DNA of 5,099 nt from an uncultured Ignavibacteriota bacterium (GTDB lineage Bacteria > Bacteroidota > Ignavibacteria > UBA10030 > UBA8401): positions 1 to 5,099 of the forward strand of contig CAIVNT010000459.1 in the NCBI GenBank assembly GCA_903907305.1, given 5' to 3'. The notes beneath the pieces were generated by a model, which saw nothing but the letters and a program-made list of their open reading frames with translations, did not search any database and was not told the origin of the DNA. The position numbers and the translations under genes were made by a program. The number at the start of each line of letters is the position of its first letter. The first letter of the stretch is position 1. Of the stretch, positions 1 to 5,099 are shown piece by piece.

Positions 1-1
1 C

Positions 2-1009
2 ATCCCTGCCCGCAATGAAGAAAAGAATATTGAACGCTGTCTCACATCATTGATGAGACAGGATTTTCCGAAAAACAAACTTTCGATCATCGTCGTTGAC
101 GATCAATCAACGGATAAGACTGCGGAGATCGTCCACAGGATCTCAGCATCGTCGCCATTTCAGATCTCTGTATTAAGTTCGGATATATCATCATCTATTC
201 GCTCCCCGAAGATCAGAGCAATGATATTGGGAATTCAGCATTCCATCAGCGACATCATCGTCACCACGGATGCCGACTGCATTGCATCAGAGCGGTGGAT
301 CGCCGCCATCAATTCCTATTTCGAAGAACATGTCGGCGTGGTGACCGGCGTGACCGTCTATGAGAAGAAACAAGGACTCTCTTCGCTCTTCTGGGGAATT
401 CAATTCCTCGATTTTATTTCCTACACAGCAATAGCAGCAGGTGCCATCGGAAACGGACGTGTTCTTGTGAGCAACGGAAGCAACATGGCATTTCGCATTC
501 AGGCATTCGATGAGACCGGCGGATTTGAAACACTCACACACATCAATACCGGCGACGATTCGCTCCTTGCGCAGAAACTGACGGCAACCGGCCATTGGAA
601 AGCCCGATTTGCTTTCGGCAGCGATGCAACTATCTCCACACAGCCGGTCGATTCGTGGAAAGAAGTGCTTCACCAAAGAATGCGCTGGGTCGGACAAACT
701 GCGTATTATCCGACGTACATGATGTTCTTTATGATCTGCACGTTCATCATGTTTCTTACATTGACGATCACACTCCCTTTGACCCTGATCGAATGGAATG
801 TGGTCCCATGGATCATCGTATCGTTAAATATCCTGTTCGATTACATCATCATGCGCCGATTCGCTCGAATAACACAAACGACGGAAGCAATGAAGTATTT
901 CATTCCGACAGCGATCATCCATATCCCTTTTGTGCTGCTGGCGACCTTCGGCGGATATTTCTTTTCCTTTGAATGGAAAGAGCGTTCCATGAAAAAGGAG
1001 TCGACATGA
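2..1009 (+). CDS. Family 2 glycosyltransferase, membrane-anchored, 5' end missing
   Basis: Transfers a sugar from a nucleotide-sugar donor to a glycan or lipid acceptor at the cytoplasmic face of the inner membrane. The reading frame is already open at base 2, where it encodes IPARNEEKNI, the usual opening strand of a GT2 (GT-A fold) domain. The true start is therefore upstream, and the TTG at 50 or ATG at 53 are internal codons. Counting from base 2, visible motifs are the DD of VVDDQSTDKT (residues 33-34), the metal-binding DxD as TTDADC (90-92), GDD (184-186, acceptor/catalytic region) and QRMRW (225-229), the QxxRW signature of processive or membrane GT2 enzymes. Three hydrophobic segments follow at about 239-264, 266-284 and 300-322, then a basic tail. 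Probably 20-50 residues are missing, perhaps with an N-terminal membrane helix (inference). The stop overlaps the next start by ATGA. Donor and acceptor cannot be read from sequence; the adjacent deacetylase makes an N-acetylhexosamine plausible. Confidence 0.93.
   Translation: MPARNEEKNIERCLTSLMRQDFPKNKLSIIVVDDQSTDKTAEIVHRISASSPFQISVLSSDISSSIRSPKIRAMILGIQHSISDIIVTTDADCIASERWIAAINSYFEEHVGVVTGVTVYEKKQGLSSLFWGIQFLDFISYTAIAAGAIGNGRVLVSNGSNMAFRIQAFDETGGFETLTHINTGDDSLLAQKLTATGHWKARFAFGSDATISTQPVDSWKEVLHQRMRWVGQTAYYPTYMMFFMICTFIMFLTLTITLPLTLIEWNVVPWIIVSLNILFDYIIMRRFARITQTTEAMKYFIPTAIIHIPFVLLATFGGYFFSFEWKERSMKKEST
997..1000 (+). promoter_or_regulatory. Ribosome binding site of the deacetylase gene
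   Basis: GGAG at the end of the run AAAAAGGAG lies five bases before the ATG at 1006. It decides the start. The same frame also has an ATG at 973, but nothing resembling a Shine-Dalgarno sequence precedes that one, and using it would create a long overlap with the glycosyltransferase. The 1006 start gives the common four-base ATGA overlap. Confidence 0.75.
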
Positions 1010-1626
1010 TCCATCATACAGGGATTCTTCACCGGACGTTTTTCCCGGGTCTTCTTTGGAAGATGCCGGGAAAAAAGATATACCTCACATTCGATGATGG
1101 ACCGCATACAACCGCAACACCCGCCGTGCTCAATGTTCTGAAGAAGCATGGAGTCCGTGCGACATTCTTTCTTTCCGGGAAGAATATTGCGGGAAGAGAG
1201 TTCCTCGTGCAACGGATCGTTGATGAAGGACATTCCATAGGCATCCACGCATTCAATCATTCTCGTACACTTGCCTTCAGCAAAGAACGGACGAAAGAAG
1301 AGATCGTAAAGACGGAAGTACTCCTCGCTCCTTTCCTCCCGTCGAAACCGCGGTTGTTTAGACCACCGTTTGGATTTTTTTCCTGGAACACCATCGCGGC
1401 GGCTAAAGAACTGGGATATGTATTAGTGATGTGGAGTTGTTTGACGGGAGATTTCAGTTCACACTCCAATCAAAAAGTAAAGGAGATTTCCCTAAAGAAA
1501 CTTGGGGACGGTTCCATTCTGGTATTTCATGATAACGACCTGACGGAAAAAAAGATCGCCGATATACTGAACGATGTCATTCCGGAGATACGATCGCTCG
1601 GTTTTGATTTTGGAGCGATACGATGA
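1006..1626 (+). CDS. NodB-type polysaccharide deacetylase, cytoplasmic
   Basis: Predicted carbohydrate esterase family 4 enzyme that removes acetyl groups from N-acetylhexosamine residues using a divalent metal. With the start at 1006 the protein has 206 residues, essentially a bare NodB domain. Family motifs appear in order. TFDDGP (28-33) has catalytic base D30 and metal ligand D31. HAFNH (81-85) supplies the metal-binding histidines H81 and H85; its second position is Ala rather than the more usual Ser or Thr. FRPPFG (118-123) carries the arginine motif. MWSCLTGDF (142-150) is a degenerate form of the fourth motif with D149. LVFHD (172-176) contains H175. There is no signal peptide or membrane helix, so it should act in the cytoplasm, as rhizobial NodB does, unlike the exported peptidoglycan or PNAG deacetylases. 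It overlaps the GT2 gene before it and the GT-B gene after it by four bases each, which suggests it acts on a product of one of them. Substrate is inferred only. Confidence 0.94.
   Translation: MIHHTGILHRTFFPGLLWKMPGKKIYLTFDDGPHTTATPAVLNVLKKHGVRATFFLSGKNIAGREFLVQRIVDEGHSIGIHAFNHSRTLAFSKERTKEEIVKTEVLLAPFLPSKPRLFRPPFGFFSWNTIAAAKELGYVLVMWSCLTGDFSSHSNQKVKEISLKKLGDGSILVFHDNDLTEKKIADILNDVIPEIRSLGFDFGAIR
1612..1615 (+). promoter_or_regulatory. Ribosome binding site of the GT-B gene
   Basis: GGAG inside the end of the deacetylase gene lies seven bases before the ATG at 1623. It supports that start and the ATGA overlap with the deacetylase stop. Confidence 0.65.
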
Positions 1627-2702
1627 ACAAGAAACGGATACTGATAGCACCGTTGGATTGGGGACTTGGACATGCCGCGCGGTGTGTGCCGATCATTAAT
1701 GAACTACTCGCAAAAGATCTTGATGTCGTCATCGCCGCGGATAATCGTCCTGCTGAATTATTGAAGAAAGAATTCCCGGATCTTGAGCACATCCGCCTTC
1801 CCGGTTATACGATCGATTATCCGGTGAATGCGAATATGGCGTGGACGATGTTCCGTCAATTGCCGATATTCTTCCGCGGGATTGCAGACGAGCATATGCT
1901 GCTCGAGTCGATCGTTGCGGAACATCATATCGATGCCGTCATTTCCGATAACCGGTGGGGAGTCTATTCAACGAAAGTACCATCCATATATATTGTGCAT
2001 CAACTGAGGATATTGCTCTCAAAATATTTGCGGCGGGGACAATGGATCGTTGATCGTGCGAACGGAAGATTGATCAAGCCGTTCGGTGAAGTGTGGATAC
2101 CGGATTTCCCGGCAAGTGATCGACTGAGCGGCGAGTTGTCGCATGATTCCCTTCTTCCGAAGAATTCATTCTTTATCGGACCGCTCTCCCGTTTAAAAAA
2201 AATCAATTCTTTCAAGAAGGAACTCGACATTCTCGTGATCCTTTCGGGTCCTGAACCGCAGCGGACCGTCTTCGAAAAACTGATCACTGATCAATTGAGA
2301 CAGACAACGATGCGCTCGCTGGTCGTCCGCGGAACGCCGGAGCGGACGATGAAAATGAAATTGTCCGAAACGCTGACTCTTGTGAGCGCATTGACTGCGG
2401 ACGAACTCTCCGAAGCGATCGCTTCCTCGCACATCATCGTCTCCCGTCCCGGATACAGCACCGTGATGGACTTGTCTTTTCTCGGTGCAAATGCTATTTT
2501 CATTCCCACACCGCAGCAGACGGAACAGGAATATCTTGCGAAGCGGTTGAAAGATCAGAAGATCTGCTATTCCGAAACACAGGAAAAGTTCTCGCTGACA
2601 CGTGCAATTGCGCAATTCAATTCATATTCCGGATTTTCACAGCATCTGAATGACCATGCCGTATTGCAGCAGCGGATCGATCATTTGATCACTCTATTAT
2701 AA
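1623..2702 (+). CDS. GT-B fold glycosyltransferase (GT28/MurG-like, MJ1255-like)
   Basis: Predicted retaining-fold-independent call of a two-domain nucleotide-sugar glycosyltransferase, 359 residues, cytoplasmic or peripheral to the inner membrane. The N-terminal Rossmann-like domain begins with PLDWGLGHAARC (10-21), the glycine-rich acceptor-side loop seen in MurG and in MJ1255-like proteins. The linker falls near residues 185-200, after FIGPLSR. The C-terminal donor domain starts with DILVILSGPEPQ and carries SRPGYSTVMD (274-283) and PTPQQTEQEYLA (295-306), the nucleotide-sugar binding region of the GT28 C-terminal domain. No signal peptide or membrane segment is present. The length is normal for MurG-type enzymes, but it is not MurG itself: the glycine loop and the TEQEYLA segment differ, and the neighbours are not cell-wall division genes. 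It starts by ATGA overlap with the deacetylase, so it probably adds a sugar to the same glycan or glycolipid. Donor and acceptor are unknown. Confidence 0.9.
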   Translation: MNKKRILIAPLDWGLGHAARCVPIINELLAKDLDVVIAADNRPAELLKKEFPDLEHIRLPGYTIDYPVNANMAWTMFRQLPIFFRGIADEHMLLESIVAEHHIDAVISDNRWGVYSTKVPSIYIVHQLRILLSKYLRRGQWIVDRANGRLIKPFGEVWIPDFPASDRLSGELSHDSLLPKNSFFIGPLSRLKKINSFKKELDILVILSGPEPQRTVFEKLITDQLRQTTMRSLVVRGTPERTMKMKLSETLTLVSALTADELSEAIASSHIIVSRPGYSTVMDLSFLGANAIFIPTPQQTEQEYLAKRLKDQKICYSETQEKFSLTRAIAQFNSYSGFSQHLNDHAVLQQRIDHLITLL

Positions 2703-2704
2703 TA

Positions 2705-4318
2705 ATGTTCTTTCCTTTTTTCCTTTCATACGCTGAGACGCATTACCGGTTCAAATACTTCTTTAGTCTCTATAAGAAGTCCGAGCCGGAGATCATCGCC
2801 GATGCACCGCATCGGCTCGAGCCAGACAAACCATATCCTGTGATGGTCCTGATCAAAGATGCGGATAGGTATCCGGTGAATATCCATTCCGTGAAATTGA
2901 ATCTGTACCACAATGCTGCGAAGGTCTTCACGAAGACATTCCCATTCTCCCCTGCACTGAATATCCGTTCCCATTATTATCATACGATCTTCGATCTTCC
3001 GTTCACCGGACAGCTTGCTTCGGTATTCGGTCATCTGACGATGGACGTTGAGGTCACCATTTCACACAAAGGAAAAACGAAGATCGTCCGAAACAACAAT
3101 CATCGCTTCACATCCAAAGCACCGTTAAAATTCTACCGTTCGAAGACAAAGCTCCCTGCCGTGAACGGATGGATATACGGAGATGCGCACACGCATTCCA
3201 CCTATACCGAAGATCAGGTAGAGTTTGGCTCACCCATCACGGCAGCTCCGCAACTTTGCCGTGCAATGGGTATCTCTTTCTTCGGAGTGACGGACCATTC
3301 GTACGATCTTGATGACCGGATGGATAATTATTTGCTGAATGATCCTGAGCTTCCCAAATGGAAAGCGCTGCAGCGTGAGATAGACGAAGTAAATGCCGTT
3401 GAACAGGATTTTGCCGTGCTGCGGGGTGAAGAGGTTTCGTGCACAAATTCAGACAACAATAATGTCCATTTTCTGCTGTATGGAAACCGACGGTTCTTCC
3501 ACGGCTCAGGCGACGGCGGGGAAAAATGGTTCCGGACAAAAAGTGAGTATACCATTCAGGAGATCCTCGCAGAAAAAGAAAAGAATGTCGTCGCATTCGC
3601 TTCTCATCCTACAGAAGAAGTCCCGTTTCTTCAGCAACTGCTGCTCCGCCGCGATGAATGGAATGTGAATGACATGACGGAGAAACATTTGGCGGGAATT
3701 CAGATTATGAACGGAGAATATTCGGACGGCTTCCTGCGCGGTATGGACATCTGGAAGTGGATGCTGAAACGGGGTGAACGTAAATTTCTCCTGGCGGGAA
3801 ATGATGCGCATGGGAATTTCAACCGTTTCGTCCAGATCAGCATTCCGATGCTCTCCTTCCGCGAAAAAGGGACGCAGATATTCGGTCAAATGAAGAGCGC
3901 CGTGCAGACACACTCCATCACAGAACACTCTATAATTGAGGCAATGGGAAATGGACGTATTGTCATCACGAACGGACCAATGGTCAGCATCTCCGTCGAG
4001 ACGAATTCACCGGATGTCGGTACGGTCGGTGATATCGTCCACGGAAATAAATTTGTCGTAAAGATCCAGGGGAAAAGTACGGATGAATTCGGCGGATTCC
4101 GTTCCATCACAATCTTCATCGGCGTGATTGGAAAGAATGAACGGCGTCTGTTCGAGATCACCGATTTCGCTGATCCGTTCTCCATCCACCGCATCAGCGA
4201 CTGGCATGAAGCGGAATTCTTTTCGTATATTAGAGCTGAAGCAATAACAATCAACGCTCACGGACTCGACCGTGACGGATTTTGTTACACGAACCCGATC
4301 TGGATCCAGCCGAAATGA
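2705..4318 (+). CDS. PHP-domain metallohydrolase, CehA/McbA type
   Basis: Predicted metal-dependent hydrolase of 537 residues. Its central PHP domain (about 155-390) shows the complete set of expected metal ligands: GDAHTHS (H162, H164), GVTDHS (D197, H198), RGEEVS (E242/E243), VHFLLYG (H255), ASHPTEE (H301) and NDAHGN (D367, H369). PHP enzymes usually cleave phosphoesters, but relatives CehA and McbA hydrolyse carbaryl, a carbamate ester, so the substrate class is open. About 150 residues before it look like a beta-rich, Ig-like domain; the tail contains RIVITNGP (418-425), a usual mark of this family, then another beta-rich segment ending NPIWIQPK. The first ten residues are hydrophobic (MFFPFFLSYA) but too short and uncharged to call a signal peptide confidently; location is uncertain. 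The ATG is two bases after the previous stop and has no clear Shine-Dalgarno sequence, suggesting translational coupling. An in-frame stop at 2651 limits any upstream start. Its place in a glycan operon suggests processing of that product (inference). Confidence 0.92.
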   Translation: MFFPFFLSYAETHYRFKYFFSLYKKSEPEIIADAPHRLEPDKPYPVMVLIKDADRYPVNIHSVKLNLYHNAAKVFTKTFPFSPALNIRSHYYHTIFDLPFTGQLASVFGHLTMDVEVTISHKGKTKIVRNNNHRFTSKAPLKFYRSKTKLPAVNGWIYGDAHTHSTYTEDQVEFGSPITAAPQLCRAMGISFFGVTDHSYDLDDRMDNYLLNDPELPKWKALQREIDEVNAVEQDFAVLRGEEVSCTNSDNNNVHFLLYGNRRFFHGSGDGGEKWFRTKSEYTIQEILAEKEKNVVAFASHPTEEVPFLQQLLLRRDEWNVNDMTEKHLAGIQIMNGEYSDGFLRGMDIWKWMLKRGERKFLLAGNDAHGNFNRFVQISIPMLSFREKGTQIFGQMKSAVQTHSITEHSIIEAMGNGRIVITNGPMVSISVETNSPDVGTVGDIVHGNKFVVKIQGKSTDEFGGFRSITIFIGVIGKNERRLFEITDFADPFSIHRISDWHEAEFFSYIRAEAITINAHGLDRDGFCYTNPIWIQPK

Positions 4319-5099
4319 AAAATGCTCTTATCCTTCTGATCTTCTGTTTTATATTCATTACAAATACTTTTTCAGTCGATAAAGGATTCGCGTTCACTTC
4401 CGACCCGCTGCTGTTCAAACCGCTCACTGCAAATACGCTCGAACCGCGTATGGGACTCATCTGGCATTCCAACGGCAACCGTCTGCGGTTGGATATCGGG
4501 AATTCCGTTGATCTGATTCAATACAATTATGACTCCCCCAAAGAACGATTGACCATCGGTTCCGACTTTTTTACGTATACACAATTGAGCGGAGAGAAGA
4601 ATTTCCATTTCCCGGTGAACGCGGTCGATTATCTCTTCGGCCTTAATACAAATTATGTTGACTCGCTGGAGAGCGGCGTACTCTCTTCGCGATTGCGGCT
4701 CAGTCACATCAGCGCACATTTTGTGGATGGACATTTCAACGGAACAAAAGGGATGTGGAAAGAGGGAATGAATCCTCGTGTTTACAGCAGAGAATACTTC
4801 GATCTTGTTGTTGCGTTCGAACCGAATAAAAATATTCGCGGATATCTTGGCGCCGTCTATCTTTGGCATCTCGATCCCACGACGCTTCCCAAGTTCAATG
4901 CCTATGCGGGAGCCGAATATCATCGGCCGGTCGTTTCTATTCTCGACGGATTTGCAGCATATCAATTTACCGTAACGGGACTCCTTCCGCGTCATGAATT
5001 TCAACTCGGCGCGAAATTCGGTGAATGGCACGGACGCGGGTCAAAATTCTTCTTCATTTATCATTCGGGGAACAGCATTCACGGAGAATATTACGACCG
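4315..5099 (+). CDS. Exported beta-barrel-like protein resembling DUF1207, 3' end missing
   Basis: The frame opens with ATG at 4315, inside the stop of the hydrolase gene (ATGA), and stays open for 261 codons to the window edge. Residues 1-20 form a signal peptide: MKN, a hydrophobic core at 4-17 and a plausible cleavage site after TFS (18-20). C11 is not in a lipobox. The rest alternates polar and aromatic/hydrophobic residues, with many Tyr, Phe and Gly, as in outer-membrane beta strands. The layout resembles DUF1207: DPLLFKPLTAN..EPR near the mature start (about 30-45), AVDYLFGL (103-110), RLRLSHISAHFVDG (126-139), the counterpart of a conserved YHxSSHxxD-like segment, YSREYFDL (157-164), YLGAVYLWHLDP (179-190) and FIYHSGNSIHGEYY near the edge, comparable to the terminal GxSPYGQFY-like strand. 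If so, only a few residues are missing. DUF1207 has no established activity that I know of. Export and barrel nature are fairly well supported; the family name is from remembered pattern, not a search. Confidence 0.7.
   Translation, partial: MKNALILLIFCFIFITNTFSVDKGFAFTSDPLLFKPLTANTLEPRMGLIWHSNGNRLRLDIGNSVDLIQYNYDSPKERLTIGSDFFTYTQLSGEKNFHFPVNAVDYLFGLNTNYVDSLESGVLSSRLRLSHISAHFVDGHFNGTKGMWKEGMNPRVYSREYFDLVVAFEPNKNIRGYLGAVYLWHLDPTTLPKFNAYAGAEYHRPVVSILDGFAAYQFTVTGLLPRHEFQLGAKFGEWHGRGSKFFFIYHSGNSIHGEYYD

Larger units (their letters stand above)
1..5099 (+). other. Internal part of one tightly packed operon
   Basis: All five genes run the same way. Junctions are ATGA overlaps at 1006-1009, 1623-1626 and 4315-4318, and a two-base gap at 2703-2704. 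No room exists between them for a promoter or an intrinsic terminator, and I saw no GC-rich hairpin followed by a T run. Promoter and terminator must lie outside the window. Two starts (1006, 1623) have GGAG motifs; the other two (2705, 4315) have none that is convincing and probably rely on coupling to upstream translation. Confidence 0.85.

Noticed and set aside
595..972. A plus-strand open frame of 125 codons inside the GT2 gene.
   Set aside because: It is rich in His, Pro and Arg with no domain and lies fully within a well-supported glycosyltransferase frame.
973..1005. An earlier in-frame ATG at 973 for the deacetylase, adding eleven residues.
   Set aside because: It lacks a ribosome binding site, lies well within the glycosyltransferase gene and adds a charged stretch not expected in a NodB domain. 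The ATG at 1006 has GGAG five bases upstream.
1071..1554. Two A AAA AAG heptamers in the zero frame of the deacetylase gene (1071-1077 and 1548-1554), as in dnaX frameshifting.
   Set aside because: Each encodes ordinary Lys-Lys. The -1 frames end quickly at 1095-1097 and 1605-1607, no nearby upstream Shine-Dalgarno stimulator or clear downstream stem was seen, and the shifted product would not gain a domain or fuse to the next gene.
2679..2690. A small inverted repeat, GATCA-TT-TGATC, before the hydrolase start.
   Set aside because: The arms are five bases, the loop is only two and there is no T run. It is inside the end of the GT-B coding sequence and fits the general GATC abundance rather than a terminator or operator.
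1623..2702. The GT-B protein as MurG of peptidoglycan synthesis.
   Set aside because: The fold matches, but the N-terminal loop and the TEQEYLA region differ from MurG and there are no mur, fts or mra neighbours.
4372..5031. A long open frame of 219 codons on the minus strand, opposite the barrel gene.
   Set aside because: The plus-strand frame starting at 4315 overlaps the hydrolase stop by ATGA, has a signal peptide and barrel-like composition. The minus-strand translation shows no recognisable domain and looks like an antisense shadow.

Overview
The window is a stretch of accessory bacterial chromosome with five genes on the + strand and essentially no intergenic DNA. Its GC content is moderate, roughly the high 40s percent by eye. 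The protein types suggest a Gram-negative, probably a member of the Bacteroidota/Chlorobi (FCB) group such as an Ignavibacteria-like lineage. The reasons are a glycosyltransferase of the MurG/MJ1255-like kind, a CehA/McbA-type PHP hydrolase with an extra N-terminal domain, a predicted outer-membrane barrel, and two of the four visible gene starts lacking a clear Shine-Dalgarno sequence. The taxonomic assignment is an inference from style and was not checked by search.

Layout: (1) 2-1009, the C-terminal part of a family 2 glycosyltransferase, cut by the left edge; (2) 1006-1626, a NodB-type polysaccharide deacetylase without a signal peptide; (3) 1623-2702, a GT-B (GT28-like) glycosyltransferase; (4) 2705-4318, a PHP-domain metallohydrolase of the CehA/McbA type; (5) 4315-5099, a secreted, probably outer-membrane beta-barrel protein resembling DUF1207, cut by the right edge. 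Genes 1/2, 2/3 and 4/5 overlap by four bases (ATGA), and genes 3/4 are two bases apart. This is the signature of a translationally coupled operon whose promoter and terminator both lie outside the window.

Working together: the first three genes look like a small glycan or glycolipid assembly line at the inner face of the cytoplasmic membrane. A membrane-anchored GT2 adds a sugar, plausibly an N-acetylhexosamine, the cytoplasmic NodB-like enzyme removes an acetyl group, and the GT-B enzyme adds a further sugar. This recalls the NodC/NodB pairing but with different partners. The PHP hydrolase and the outer-membrane barrel are not standard partners of such enzymes and are the least explained part. 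They may process, release or display the product at the surface. No transporter, polymerase, mobile element, RNA gene, CRISPR array or terminator is visible.
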